A stretch of 64,000 nt of DNA from positions 1 to 64,000 of the forward strand of contig CACKZT010000004.1 in assembly GCA_902604695.1 (NCBI GenBank). The letters are read 5' to 3'. Origin of the DNA: an uncultured Pelagibacteraceae bacterium (GTDB taxonomy: Bacteria > Pseudomonadota > Alphaproteobacteria > Pelagibacterales > Pelagibacteraceae). Numbering within the stretch: position 1 is the first letter of the stretch; every line of letters begins with the position of its first letter. This document shows positions 22,063-32,589 of this stretch, in pieces. Under the pieces are notes generated by a model. That model was not told the DNA's origin. It was given only the letters and a program-made list of their open reading frames with translations, and did no database searches. Both the position numbers and the translations under genes were made by a program.

Positions 22063-23069
22063 TGCAAAACAAAGACAAACATCCAGAAGTAAAGTTTGGG
22101 AAAACAGGCGTGATTCTTGTTAATCTTGGTACTCCTGATTCTACTAGTTGGTGGGATATTAGAAAATATTTAAAAGAATTTTTATCGGATAAGAGAGTTA
22201 TAGAACTAAATCCATTAATATGGAAAATAATATTAAATCTTTTTATTTTAACCTTTAGACCCTCAAAAACAGCTCATGCTTACAAAAAAATATGGATGGA
22301 AGAAATAAATGAATCCCCTTTGCGATTTTATACTAAAAGACAAATGGAAAAATTAAACAAAAGAATTAGCAGTGATAACATTATAATCGACTTTGCGATG
22401 AGATATGGCAATCCAAGTATTAAAAAAAAACTCGATTTTTTAAAAGAAAAAGGTTGTGAAAATATAATCGTATTACCATTATACCCCCAATACGCTGCTG
22501 CTACCACAGCGACTGTTTGTGACGAAATTTACAGGAATTTAATGAACATGAGATGGCAACCAAGTTTACAAATAATACCACACTATGAAAGTGAACCTTT
22601 GTATATAAACGCACTAGTTAACAGTATCAAAAAGAAGTTAACAGAAATTAATTGGAAACCAGATTTGATAGTAGCTTCTTATCATGGTATTCCTCAGTCG
22701 TACTTCGACAAAGGTGATCCTTACCAGTGTTACTGTCAGAAAACCACTCGTTTAATTAGAGAAAAATTTAGTCAAATTGAAATTCAAACAACTTTTCAAT
22801 CTAGATTTGGCCCTCAAAAATGGTTAACCCCTTATACTGATAAAACTCTAGAAACTCTTCCAGAAAACGGAAAAAAGAATATATTGGTTATATGCCCAGG
22901 TTTTTCATCAGATTGTGTCGAAACACTTGAAGAAATCTCTATTCAAGGAAAGGAGAGTTTTATAAATAATGGAGGTAAAAATTTTGATTTAATCCCTTGT
23001 TTGAACGATAATGAAGATCATATTAATCTATTCGAACAACTTATAAAAAGATACCTAATCTCCAAATAA
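22062..23069 (+). CDS. hemH: Ferrochelatase
   Basis: GVILVNLGTPDS; VLPLYPQYAAATTATVCDEI; SYHGIPQSYFDKGDPYQCYCQKT; PGFSSDCVETLEEI. Confidence 0.98.
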   Translation: MQNKDKHPEVKFGKTGVILVNLGTPDSTSWWDIRKYLKEFLSDKRVIELNPLIWKIILNLFILTFRPSKTAHAYKKIWMEEINESPLRFYTKRQMEKLNKRISSDNIIIDFAMRYGNPSIKKKLDFLKEKGCENIIVLPLYPQYAAATTATVCDEIYRNLMNMRWQPSLQIIPHYESEPLYINALVNSIKKKLTEINWKPDLIVASYHGIPQSYFDKGDPYQCYCQKTTRLIREKFSQIEIQTTFQSRFGPQKWLTPYTDKTLETLPENGKKNILVICPGFSSDCVETLEEISIQGKESFINNGGKNFDLIPCLNDNEDHINLFEQLIKRYLISK

Positions 23070-23504
23070 ATGAATTTGTACCTAACATTAAAAGCATTAC
23101 ACTTGATAGCAGCGATTTCATGGATGGCGGGGCTTTTATATTTGCCAAGAATTTTTGTATATCACACAGAAACAGTCAAAGACGACCAGCAAAACCTTAC
23201 TTTTAAAACCATGGAAAGAAAATTATACAATTATATAATGATGCCAGCTATGATTTTTACGTGGCTTTTTGGTATTTTATTGATTCATAGCTTAGGCTTT
23301 TCAGTTTTCTTAGAACTCTGGTTTCAGCTGAAGGGTTTAATGATATTAGTTTTAACACACTACCACTTTTACTTAGGCAAATGCATTAGATTGTTTTCAA
23401 TCAATCAAAATACAAAAACTTCCAAATTTTATAGAATTATTAATGAAGTACCGACGATTCTGCTTATAATCATTATTTTTGCTGTTATTTTTAAACCTTT
23501 ATAG
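23070..23504 (+). CDS. hemJ: Protoporphyrinogen oxidase HemJ (CopD/UPF0093 family)
   Basis: LKALHLIAAISWMAGLLYLPRIFVYH; WFQLKGLMILVLTHYHFYLGK; N-E-VPT-LLI C-terminus. Confidence 0.95.
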   Translation: MNLYLTLKALHLIAAISWMAGLLYLPRIFVYHTETVKDDQQNLTFKTMERKLYNYIMMPAMIFTWLFGILLIHSLGFSVFLELWFQLKGLMILVLTHYHFYLGKCIRLFSINQNTKTSKFYRIINEVPTILLIIIIFAVIFKPL

Positions 23505-23571
23505 GGGTTGAAATATTTTATAAAAAGCATATATTGTTATTAATTCTTCCCTAAAACTCAATTTATCACAT

Positions 23572-24843
23572 ATGAATCTACAAGAACTTAAGAAAAAAAA
23601 TCCAGCGGAATTAATTTCCGAAGCTGAAAAGCTGGATATTGAAAACCCAAGTACATTGCGTAAGCAGGAAATTTTGTTTGCGATACTCAAAAAACTTGCA
23701 GATAAGAATGAACAAATTACTGCAACAGGTGTTTTAGAAGTACTACAAGATGGTTTTGGTTTTCTTAGAGCCATAGAGTCTAATTATCTTCCAGGTCCAG
23801 ATGATATTTACGTTAGTCCCAGTCAAATAAGGAGATTTGGACTAAGAACTGGAGATTCGGTTGAAGGAGAAATAAGGGCGCCTAAAGATGCCGAAAGATA
23901 TTTTGCTTTATTAAAAGTTAATAAAATAAATTTTGACGAACCTGAAAAAGGTAAAAATAAAATTGCTTTCGACAATTTAACTCCTCTTTATCCAAACGAA
24001 AGAATAAAGCTTGAGGTCGAGTCTACAAAAGTAGAAAAAAAACCAGATAATACCGCGAGATTAATTGATCTTGTTAGCCCAATAGGTAAAGGACAAAGAG
24101 CTCTAATAGTTTCTCCGCCAAGAGCTGGTAAAACAATTATCCTCCAGAATATAGCCCAATCAATAACCGCAAATCATCCAGAATGTTTTTTAATGGTCTT
24201 GCTTATTGATGAAAGGCCTGAGGAGGTAACTGATATGCAAAGATCCGTAAAAGGTGAAGTAGTCTCGTCTACATTTGATGAACCAGCCTCTCGTCACGTT
24301 GCCGTTGCCGAGATGGTTATAGAAAAAGCAAAAAGGCTAGTTGAGCACAAGAAAGACGTAGTTATCTTGCTGGACTCTATAACTCGATTAGGTAGAGCTT
24401 ATAATGCTGTGATACCAAGTTCAGGAAAAGTTTTAACAGGTGGAGTTGATGCTAATGCCCTTCAAAGGCCGAAAAGATTTTTTGGTGCCGCAAGAAATGT
24501 TGAGGAGGGTGGATCTTTAACTATCATTTCAACAGCACTTATCGATACAGGCTCTAGAATGGACGAAGTAATATTTGAAGAATTTAAAGGAACCGGAAAT
24601 TCTGAATTGATATTAGATAGAAAGATTGCTGATAAAAGAATTTATCCAGCCTTAGATATTACAAGATCTGGGACAAGGAGAGAGGAACTTTTATTCGAAA
24701 AAGATGATCTATCTAAAATGAATGTACTAAGAAGAATTATAAGCCCAATGGGGACTATGGATGGTATTGAATTTTTAATTTCTAAACTTAAAAATACGAA
24801 AAATAACGCTGATTTTTTTGACTCAATGAATAAAACTAGTTAA
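23572..24843 (+). CDS. rho: Transcription termination factor Rho
   Basis: [53 protein letters not shown]. Confidence 0.98.
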   Translation: MNLQELKKKNPAELISEAEKLDIENPSTLRKQEILFAILKKLADKNEQITATGVLEVLQDGFGFLRAIESNYLPGPDDIYVSPSQIRRFGLRTGDSVEGEIRAPKDAERYFALLKVNKINFDEPEKGKNKIAFDNLTPLYPNERIKLEVESTKVEKKPDNTARLIDLVSPIGKGQRALIVSPPRAGKTIILQNIAQSITANHPECFLMVLLIDERPEEVTDMQRSVKGEVVSSTFDEPASRHVAVAEMVIEKAKRLVEHKKDVVILLDSITRLGRAYNAVIPSSGKVLTGGVDANALQRPKRFFGAARNVEEGGSLTIISTALIDTGSRMDEVIFEEFKGTGNSELILDRKIADKRIYPALDITRSGTRREELLFEKDDLSKMNVLRRIISPMGTMDGIEFLISKLKNTKNNADFFDSMNKTS

Positions 24844-24847
24844 TTTT

Positions 24848-25474
24848 TTATTGAACAGTAATATCTACATCATCATTAAAAGAGTGAGAATAAAATTCAA
24901 TAATTTCTTTAAAAGTTTTTATTCTATCTTCAACAACAATTGTTTCTAGTAATTTTTGTTTTTCCTCATTTGATATTGGAGCAATCATAGATAAAGTATT
25001 TATTTGTTGAGTATATTCGAGTTTTTCAAATTCCTTCCAATTTAATAACAAACTTTTTTTTTTGAAAAATTCCTTAATTTTTTCACTAAGTATTAACGAT
25101 TCATTTTGGTTTGCAGTATTATCAGCAATATCTTTTTTAAATTTTTCGTATTTTACTATAAATTCTTTATAAAGCTTTTTATTAATTACTTCTTCTACAA
25201 TTTCAAATCTTGTTAACCCAGTGAGATTTATAAAAATTCTACCATTTTCATCTTTTTTAAAATCACTAATTTTTCCTAAGCATCCAATATTATAAACACT
25301 ATTTTTATTTTTTTTAGACTGTACCATGCCCATTAGTTTATCTTTTTTTAAGCAATCATTTACTAAATCTAAATATCTTTGTTCAAAAATGTTTAGTGGT
25401 AAATTAGTTTTCGGAAAATAAATCACTCCCGAAAGGGGGAAAACAGGTATTGTTTCTGGAAAAAAAGAATTCAT
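24848..25474 (-). CDS. LON peptidase N-terminal (substrate-binding) domain protein
   Basis: PVFPLSGVIYFPKTNLPLNIFEQRYLDLVNDCL; GCLGKISDF; no protease domain. Confidence 0.93.
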   Translation of the reverse strand: MNSFFPETIPVFPLSGVIYFPKTNLPLNIFEQRYLDLVNDCLKKDKLMGMVQSKKNKNSVYNIGCLGKISDFKKDENGRIFINLTGLTRFEIVEEVINKKLYKEFIVKYEKFKKDIADNTANQNESLILSEKIKEFFKKKSLLLNWKEFEKLEYTQQINTLSMIAPISNEEKQKLLETIVVEDRIKTFKEIIEFYSHSFNDDVDITVQ

Positions 25475-25578
25475 AAGATAAGTATATTAGAAAAAACTAA
25501 TTTTACCATAGTGACATTTAAGCAAATTTATCAATTGCCTGCTAATATAATTTCGTTTATCTTAAATAATATTTTAGA

Positions 25579-25653
25579 GCGGGCATAGCTCAGTGGTAGA
25601 GCGTCTCGTTGCCAACGAGAAGGTCGAGGGTTCGAATCCCTTTGCCCGCTCCA
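25579..25653 (+). tRNA. tRNA-Gly (anticodon GCC), CCA encoded
   Basis: GCGGGCA...TGCCCGC acceptor stem + T + CCA; D arm TAGCTCAGTGGTAGAGC; anticodon loop TTGCCAA; T arm GAGGGTTCGAATCCC. Confidence 0.98.
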
Positions 25654-25673
25654 GTAAAGTGTATTTATTAATT

Positions 25674-26009
25674 ATGAGTGAATTATACAAAAAAAAATGC
25701 GCTGATTGTAACCCTAATACACCCGCCTTTGATATTTCAGAAATTCACAAGTATTTAAAAAAAATTAATGGTTGGAATGTGGAGAGCAATGAAGAAAAAA
25801 AATTCTTTTTATTTAAAGAATTTAATTTTAAGAATTTTGAAGAAAGTCAAAATTTTGTTAACAAAGTAGGAAATTTAGCTGAAATCGAAGGTCACCATCC
25901 TGATATTTATTTTGGCTGGGGGTATGCAAAAATCAAAATATATACGCATGCTATTTCTGGTTTAGCTGAAAGTGATTTCATTTTAGCATCTAAGATAGAT
26001 CAAATTTAA
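25674..26009 (+). CDS. 4a-hydroxytetrahydrobiopterin dehydratase (PCD)
   Basis: Start moved downstream of the tRNA (MSELYKKKCADCN); WNVESNEEKKFFLFKEFNFKNF; EGHHPDIYFGWGYAKIKIYTHAISGL. Confidence 0.93.
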   Translation: MSELYKKKCADCNPNTPAFDISEIHKYLKKINGWNVESNEEKKFFLFKEFNFKNFEESQNFVNKVGNLAEIEGHHPDIYFGWGYAKIKIYTHAISGLAESDFILASKIDQI

Positions 26010-27560
26010 TCAGTGATTAAAATGTCTAGTCTTTGTAAATATCATTTTTATTTTTGCTTTATTGGCTGCGTCTATCACTTCCTTGTCCCTAATAGATCCA
26101 CCTGGTTGGACTATCACACTAACGCCTGCAGAGATTAAAGTTTTAATACCGTCTGCAAAAGGAAAAAAAGCGTCGGAAGCAGCTATACAATTCCTTATAG
26201 ACTTTTTTCTAAATTTAAACGCTTTTTGTGTTGCTAGTTTACAGCTGTCAAGTCTACTAGGCTGCCCAGCGCCAATTCCAATAGTACTAAAATCTTTTGT
26301 TAATACAATTGCATTTGATTTTACATATTTGCAAATATTATATGCAAATTCTATTTCTCTCAATTCAGCTTTAGTTGGTTTTATTTTTGTTACACATCTT
26401 AAATCTTTTTTGTTATAGATTATTTCATCTTTATTTTGGATCAAAAAAGAATTTCCAAAATTTTTATTTAATACTCGATTATTTTTTTTGTATTTAGATA
26501 TATCAATAATCCTTAAATTTTTTTTCTTTTTAAGAATTTTAAGAGCCTTTTCATTAAATCCTTTCGCTAGAATAACCTCAATGAAATTTTTGTTAATTTC
26601 TTTTGCAATTTTTTCATTTATTTTATAATTACAAGCTATCACACCTCCAAAAGCGCTAACAGGGTCACTTAAAAATGCGTTTACAAAAGACTTGATAGCT
26701 ATTTTGTTGCATGACACACCACAAGGATTAGCGTGTTTTATTATAACTGTGGCTGGCATTTTCTTAATAGATAAAAGTATATCTAACGATGAAAATATAT
26801 CATTGTAATTATTATAACTTAGCTCTTTACCGTTTAATTTATTTAAACCTAATTCTTCATCATTATATGAGCTTATATACAAAGAAGCTTTTTGGTGTGG
26901 ATTTTCTCCATATCTAAGCTGTGAAAATTTTTTTCCGAAAAAAGTTTTTTTCTCTGGAAAATCAATTTTAAGTGTGTCATTAAACCAATTTGAAACAATA
27001 GAATCGTAGTAAGCGGTTGTACCAAATGCTTTAGAAGACATATACTCTCTATATTTTAAAGTCGAACCTCCTTTATTTTTATTAACTTCTTTAATAAATG
27101 ATTCGTAGTCAGACTTATCAGTAATAATCAGTACATTTTTAAAATTTTTAGCAGCTGCTCTAACCATAGTTGGACCACCAATATCAATATTTTCAATTAT
27201 TTTATCTTTATTTTTTGAATTTATTACCACTTTTTGGAAAGGATAAAAATTTACTATTACTAAATCGATAGGTTTAAAGTCTTGTTTAATCATTTGTTTA
27301 TAATGTTTTTTATTTGATCTATCAAAAAGGATTCCGGCATGTATTTTGGGATGTAAAGTTTTAACTCTACCATCTAGCATTTCATTAAAACCTGTGTATG
27401 AGGAAACCTCTTCACATTTAAACCTAAGACTTTTTATTGCTTTATAGGTTCCACCTGAACTAATAATATTGATCTTATTTTTTTTTAAAACCTTTAAAAC
27501 ATCAATCAGGCCTTCTTTGTCAGAAACTGATATCAATGCATTTTTAATTTTTCGAAACAT
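26010..27560 (-). CDS. purH: Bifunctional AICAR transformylase/IMP cyclohydrolase
   Basis: ALISVSDKEGLIDVLKVL; SSGGTYKAI; LDGRVKTLHPKIHAGIL; IIKHANPCGVS; DAFFPFADGI; QPGGSIRDKEVIDAA. Confidence 0.98.
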   Translation of the reverse strand: MFRKIKNALISVSDKEGLIDVLKVLKKNKINIISSGGTYKAIKSLRFKCEEVSSYTGFNEMLDGRVKTLHPKIHAGILFDRSNKKHYKQMIKQDFKPIDLVIVNFYPFQKVVINSKNKDKIIENIDIGGPTMVRAAAKNFKNVLIITDKSDYESFIKEVNKNKGGSTLKYREYMSSKAFGTTAYYDSIVSNWFNDTLKIDFPEKKTFFGKKFSQLRYGENPHQKASLYISSYNDEELGLNKLNGKELSYNNYNDIFSSLDILLSIKKMPATVIIKHANPCGVSCNKIAIKSFVNAFLSDPVSAFGGVIACNYKINEKIAKEINKNFIEVILAKGFNEKALKILKKKKNLRIIDISKYKKNNRVLNKNFGNSFLIQNKDEIIYNKKDLRCVTKIKPTKAELREIEFAYNICKYVKSNAIVLTKDFSTIGIGAGQPSRLDSCKLATQKAFKFRKKSIRNCIAASDAFFPFADGIKTLISAGVSVIVQPGGSIRDKEVIDAANKAKIKMIFTKTRHFNH

Positions 27561-27562
27561 TA

Positions 27563-29206
27563 TTAATTACTTTTTCTTATTTCCCACATGATTGTTTCAT
27601 TATTTTTAATTTCTTTAGCAATATTAATACAAAGATTATTTAATATTTTATTTTTTGCTAAAAATATACTTTTTTCTAACAAAATTTTGTTACCTTCAGA
27701 TGTAAATACGAGTGAATTATTTTTATTTAACTGAATTAATATACTATTTCCACTCATTGTTTGAACAGCAGTTATACTTGGATGGAGATGAAATCGAACA
27801 TTAATTTTAGCAATTTTATTGTTCTCTAATTTTTCTATATTATCAATTCCTAATAAAAAATTCTTTGTTTTATCAATTTTGATTTCTCTTTTGTGTGTAC
27901 ATCCAAATTTTTTTTCATAAGCATTGTGAGAGGCACTTGATTTTAGTTCGGAACTATCTTCTTTAAATTCTGGATTTAAAATTTTAAACGATTCTTTAAT
28001 TGAATTGCCAAAAGCAGAGTTAATTAGTTTATTTCTCTCAAATTTTACTACTGAAGAATCATTTATACATAACGTTGATTGACCTGAAGTTAATCTACTT
28101 AATAAAATTGCTTTCTTTGAAATTTTTTCTCCAAAACCACAATTAGTAATAATTTTATCTTCACCATAAAAATATTCAAAGGAAAGAGGACCAGATTGAT
28201 AGTTTCTTGAATAATTTTTTTTTGGAGAGCTGCCTACATCAAAAAAAACTGTATGTTTTTTATACTTCATAATTTGAATGCCTCCGCTTTTGGTCTTATT
28301 TTTTTTAATTTTGTAATTTAATTTTTCAATATAATTAAAATAATCATTTAACTCGTATTCTGAAGCTCCGTTAAATAGTGGAATTTGGTTTGAAGGAGTT
28401 TGTATAGATTTTAAACAATTAAGAATTTTATCAATTACATTTTCCAAATAGTCCGGAACATATTGTTGAGAATCTTTGATACACTCTTTAATAATAATCA
28501 AATATTTTGAAAATTTTAAAAGGTTGATAGGATTTCTATCGAGTGGGAAACCCTCGTTATCGAAATTATTATCAATTAATTTCTCAAGTTCTTTATTAGC
28601 TAAATCAAAGTTGTCTATATAATCTTTAAAAACTAATCCTGTTAGTAGAATTGCGGTAATTGTCTCGATTTTATCTAAGAAGTATTTTTCAAACCTTATA
28701 TTTTTTTTTAAATGATTTGACTGAACGATAATTGATTGAAGGAAGTCATTTTTAAAAACATTATCTGAATTATTTAAAATGATATCAGCATTGAGTATCC
28801 AGCTAATGATTCTTCTGCTGGTGATTGAATTTTTCCAGATAATTTTTTTATATCTTGAATTTTTATATATCCAAACTGTTATAATTTTTTTTATAAGAAA
28901 GTTGTTATTTTTTCTGTCAATTAAGTTTAACCAAAAGAAGCTATGGAGGTTTTCAAAATCTTTTTCTAAGTTTTTTTCTTCCCAAAATATATCTGGCTCT
29001 ATATCAGATAATTTAAATGCAAAATTCTTATGACTTGTTAAGGATGATAAGAGAAAAGAATTAGGAAAAAAATAAAATTGTTTCGGTACTTTTGACTTTA
29101 ATTTTTTGTCATAAAAGCTAGTAGTGAAGTAAATTGTTTTAAGCTTTTTTTCTATATTTAATTTTGTTGCTAAAAAGTAGAAATAGATACTTTTTAAATT
29201 TAACAT
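27563..29206 (-). CDS. Heparinase II/III family protein
   Basis: N-terminal all-alpha region then GPLSFEYFYGEDKIITNCGFG and VRFHLHPSITAV heparinase II/III beta-domain motifs; next to purH and rpe. Confidence 0.85.
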   Translation of the reverse strand: MLNLKSIYFYFLATKLNIEKKLKTIYFTTSFYDKKLKSKVPKQFYFFPNSFLLSSLTSHKNFAFKLSDIEPDIFWEEKNLEKDFENLHSFFWLNLIDRKNNNFLIKKIITVWIYKNSRYKKIIWKNSITSRRIISWILNADIILNNSDNVFKNDFLQSIIVQSNHLKKNIRFEKYFLDKIETITAILLTGLVFKDYIDNFDLANKELEKLIDNNFDNEGFPLDRNPINLLKFSKYLIIIKECIKDSQQYVPDYLENVIDKILNCLKSIQTPSNQIPLFNGASEYELNDYFNYIEKLNYKIKKNKTKSGGIQIMKYKKHTVFFDVGSSPKKNYSRNYQSGPLSFEYFYGEDKIITNCGFGEKISKKAILLSRLTSGQSTLCINDSSVVKFERNKLINSAFGNSIKESFKILNPEFKEDSSELKSSASHNAYEKKFGCTHKREIKIDKTKNFLLGIDNIEKLENNKIAKINVRFHLHPSITAVQTMSGNSILIQLNKNNSLVFTSEGNKILLEKSIFLAKNKILNNLCINIAKEIKNNETIMWEIRKSN

Positions 29207-29209
29207 TTA

Positions 29210-29872
29210 TTAATTAGATCTAAGTAATCCTATATTTTTTTTTAAGTCACCACCATTTTCTTTAAAAATAGTAGAACCTGAAACAAGAATATTTGCTCCT
29301 GCTTTTTTTGCGGAGTTACAATTATCGAAATTAATTCCTCCATCAATTTCTAGATCAATTTTAAGTTTTCTTTTGATAATAATTTCTTTTAATTCTATTA
29401 ATTTATTTAGTACACTTGGCATAAATTTTTGACCTGCAAAACCTGGTTCAACACTCATAATAAGAATTAAATCTATTCTCTCTAAATAATCTTTTATTAA
29501 TTCTATTTTAGAATTTGGTTTTAATGAAACTCCAACTTTTTTACCTTTATCTTTAATTATTTTGATTGTTTCTGACATATTATCCGTTGCCTCAGGGTGG
29601 AAAGTAATAATGTCTGCACCTGCATCCGCAAAATCTTTTATAAACTTATTTACTGGAGAAATCATTAGATGAACATCAAAAACCTTCTTAGTAAGTGGTC
29701 TTAATTTTTTAATCACTTCGGGGCCAATTGTTATATTTGGAACAAAATGACCGTCCATTACATCTATATGAATATAGTCCGCGCCAGCCCTTTCAAGAGA
29801 TACCACCTCTTCTCCCAATTTACTAAAATCAGCAGATAGTATGGATGGAGAAATTTTAATAGCTGAACTCAT
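29210..29872 (-). CDS. rpe: Ribulose-phosphate 3-epimerase
   Basis: ISPSILSADFSKLGEEV; YIHIDVMDGHFVPNITIGP; MSVEPGFAGQKFMPSVL; EIDGGINFDN. Confidence 0.98.
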   Translation of the reverse strand: MSSAIKISPSILSADFSKLGEEVVSLERAGADYIHIDVMDGHFVPNITIGPEVIKKLRPLTKKVFDVHLMISPVNKFIKDFADAGADIITFHPEATDNMSETIKIIKDKGKKVGVSLKPNSKIELIKDYLERIDLILIMSVEPGFAGQKFMPSVLNKLIELKEIIIKRKLKIDLEIDGGINFDNCNSAKKAGANILVSGSTIFKENGGDLKKNIGLLRSN

Positions 29873-29919
29873 ACTAATATATATATTTTAATCTTGAATG
29901 TTGTCAAAAAAATAAACTG

Positions 29920-30255
29920 TTAATTAAATAATTGATAAAGCTGCTTTGAAAAATCACTTTCAAGTGGAAAAGCTAGCATTCCCCACACATCATAACCAAG
30001 TAAATAGGGCATAGCATAAAATCTAAATAAATAAAAAAACCAAGCGACATAAAGTGCAATAAAACCACCAAATAAAAAACTCGGGGTAATAGGTTTGAAT
30101 AATTTTATGATTGGATTAGTATATTTGACAAATACCCTCATAAAGAAAAAACTGGAGTCTTCCCGCTGAAAAATATTCATAAAAGCACGACCGATTAAAG
30201 TCCACATAATCATTCCAAGTATATAGTCTAAAACAATTATCCAAGTTGGTATCAT
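29920..30255 (-). CDS. Small membrane protein, YggT-like/conserved alphaproteobacterial
   Basis: Two to three hydrophobic segments; FVKYTNPIIKLFKPITPSFLFGG resembles YggT-type PLLRxxRPIxP segments. Confidence 0.5.
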   Translation of the reverse strand: MIPTWIIVLDYILGMIMWTLIGRAFMNIFQREDSSFFFMRVFVKYTNPIIKLFKPITPSFLFGGFIALYVAWFFYLFRFYAMPYLLGYDVWGMLAFPLESDFSKQLYQLFN

Positions 30256-30286
30256 AATATTAAGATATCATTAATCGTCAAAAAAA

Positions 30287-30311
30287 AAAGGGGCGAAAAA
30301 ATCGCCCCTTT
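30287..30311 (-). terminator. Rho-independent terminator for the symporter operon
   Basis: AAAGGGGCGA / TCGCCCCTTT 10-bp inverted repeat, 5-nt loop, T tract on the minus strand. Confidence 0.92.
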
Positions 30312-30332
30312 AATTTTTAATAGTTTTAATTA

Positions 30333-32189
30333 CTAGTGTTGTTTACCTAAGATAGCTTTTCCTGTAGGTATTCTAGTTTCATCCACCATTCTTTGTGTAG
30401 CTGCATCTGGTTCTTTAGTCATTAAACTAACTACAACCATTGTAACTAAACATACTGGAGCACCTATCATACCAAATCTTAAGTGATCAATACCCAACCA
30501 AGGAGTGTTTGTTACTCCCCAAATTGCCATTGAGAACTTAGGGTAAACCCAAAGTAGATAAAATAGTCCAGAAAGAATTCCGGCTATAATACCTGCTATA
30601 GCACCTTCTCTAGTAGCTCTCTTCCACCATACACCTAGTACAAGTGGGAAGAATAGGCCTGACATAGCGAAGTCAAATGCCCAAGCAACAGAACCTAAGA
30701 TACTTGTTAGCCTAAACGAAGCTATATAAGCACCTGCGGCACCGATTATTACTAGAAGCACACGAGCAACGATTAGTCTTTTTGCCGTATCTGCTTTTGG
30801 ATTTACTATTTTGTAGTAAATATCGTGTGATAAAGCATTTGATATTGCAAGAACAAGACCATCAGCAGTACTCATTGCTGCCGCCATACCACCAGCAAAC
30901 ACAAGTCCTGAGATTACGAAAGGTAGTCCCGCTACTTCTGGAGTAGCTAATACTACAACGTCACCTCTCATGAACCATTCGTTCAACTGAAGTATACCGT
31001 CACCGTTAAAGTCTGCGATAAACACTTGTTTAACTTCTGACCATCTTTGAACCCATTCAATAGACTGAACATCAGAAATAGATTTTCCAATAATTCCTGT
31101 CGGTAAATTAGGATCCATTAATGCAAGTTTAGACAATGTTGCTAACATAGGCGCTGAAGAGTAAAGCAAGAAGATAAAGAATAGCGACCAAGCTACTGAT
31201 TTTCTCGCTGCTCTAACTGAAGGAGTTGTAAAGTATCTCATAAGAATATGAGGTAACGATGCAGTTCCAACCATCATACAAATCGCTAAAGATAAGTATT
31301 TCCATACAGCCATACCACCTGCAGGAACTGCAGAGTGAGGTCCAGATATATATTTTAATCCTCCTGGTACTCCTGCTGCTTTCATGTCTGCGGCACTGTT
31401 TTTAACTAGTCCAAATTGTTGTTCAAGTGCACCCAATCTTGCTACTTCATCACCTAACATTAAGTGAGGGAATACTCCTCCACCTACTTTAGAGCTAATC
31501 CAGAATACTGGAATTAGGTAAGCGATGATTAATACAATATATTGAGCAACTTGGGTCCAAGTTACTGCTCTCATTCCACCTAGCATAGAACAGATCAAGA
31601 TACTAATTAGACCAACCCAAACACCTAGTTCGAATGGAATACCTAGAGCTCTTGATGCAATAGTTCCTGTAGCGTTAATTTGTGCAGTTACATAAGTAAA
31701 TGAAGCTATAAAAAGCACAAATACAGAGCAAGCTCTTACGAGATTACCACCGTATCGTGTTCCAATAAAATCAGGTACTGTATAACAACCAAATTTTCTT
31801 AAGTATGGAGCTAATAAAGTTGCAACAAGTACATATCCACCTGTCCAACCAACTAAGAAAGCCATATAAGTATAGCCTCCGAAATAAACTCCACCTGCTA
31901 ATGCTACGAATGATGCACCTGACATCCAGTCAGCTGCTGTTGCCATTCCGTTAAATACGGTAGGCACTGATCTTCCAGCAACATAATAAGCATCTACTTG
32001 GACGGTTCTTGATAGATAGCCGATAAAGGCATAAATACAAACTGTAAAAGCAACAAACATTACACCAATATTTTTTGCTGATACCCCCGCTTGTTCTGCA
32101 ATTGCCATAAGTATTATGAAAACTGCAAAACCTCCAGTATAGAGACCATATATTTTTGGAAGATTTTGTATAAATCCACCTTTAAACAT
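30333..32189 (-). CDS. actP: Sodium:solute symporter, ActP-like (cation acetate symporter family)
   Basis: Multiple TM; YYVAGRSVPTVFNGMATAADWMSGASFVALAG SSS-family motif; paired with small DUF4212 subunit. Confidence 0.88.
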   Translation of the reverse strand: MFKGGFIQNLPKIYGLYTGGFAVFIILMAIAEQAGVSAKNIGVMFVAFTVCIYAFIGYLSRTVQVDAYYVAGRSVPTVFNGMATAADWMSGASFVALAGGVYFGGYTYMAFLVGWTGGYVLVATLLAPYLRKFGCYTVPDFIGTRYGGNLVRACSVFVLFIASFTYVTAQINATGTIASRALGIPFELGVWVGLISILICSMLGGMRAVTWTQVAQYIVLIIAYLIPVFWISSKVGGGVFPHLMLGDEVARLGALEQQFGLVKNSAADMKAAGVPGGLKYISGPHSAVPAGGMAVWKYLSLAICMMVGTASLPHILMRYFTTPSVRAARKSVAWSLFFIFLLYSSAPMLATLSKLALMDPNLPTGIIGKSISDVQSIEWVQRWSEVKQVFIADFNGDGILQLNEWFMRGDVVVLATPEVAGLPFVISGLVFAGGMAAAMSTADGLVLAISNALSHDIYYKIVNPKADTAKRLIVARVLLVIIGAAGAYIASFRLTSILGSVAWAFDFAMSGLFFPLVLGVWWKRATREGAIAGIIAGILSGLFYLLWVYPKFSMAIWGVTNTPWLGIDHLRFGMIGAPVCLVTMVVVSLMTKEPDAATQRMVDETRIPTGKAILGKQH

Positions 32190-32446
32190 TAGTCATCCTC
32201 TCTTTCTGAGAAACCGAATTCCTCATCTATCTTTTCTTGTTTATTGGCAGTCCAAAACAATATTACAACAAACGCAAGAAGTGATCCTTGTGCTGTCATG
32301 TAATATGCTAATGGGTACCCAAGAAATGACATTGTGTTTAGTTCTGTACCAAACATAAAAAGTACCAATGAGAAAAAGAACCAAAGAACCAATGTAACTA
32401 TCATATGGCCTCTAGTCTTTGCCCAATGCGCATCTTTATTTGACAT
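32189..32446 (-). CDS. DUF4212/sodium-substrate symporter small subunit
   Basis: Two TM; HWAKTRGHMIVTLVLWFFFSLVLFMFGTELN...FPL-type small subunit next to SSS symporter. Confidence 0.85.
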   Translation of the reverse strand: MSNKDAHWAKTRGHMIVTLVLWFFFSLVLFMFGTELNTMSFLGYPLAYYMTAQGSLLAFVVILFWTANKQEKIDEEFGFSEREDD

Positions 32447-32589
32447 ATTTCCCCCTTTAATTAACGTTATTTCTTTATTACGTAATATTTATGAGAGGAT
32501 CATACCCATCTTGAGCTTAATTAAAAGTATAAAAACCTGGAATGAACTGCGTTAAAGGCTTATAAATAAGGGATAATTAATAATACAAC

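Noticed and set aside
25593-25673. ORF-track extension of the pterin dehydratase ORF through the tRNA-Gly gene
   Set aside because: First 27 residues translate the tRNA sequence; the real start is the ATG at 25674.
30281-30311. GGGGCG/CGCCCC repeat as regulatory RNA or IS end
   Set aside because: Explained fully as a rho-independent terminator of the symporter operon.
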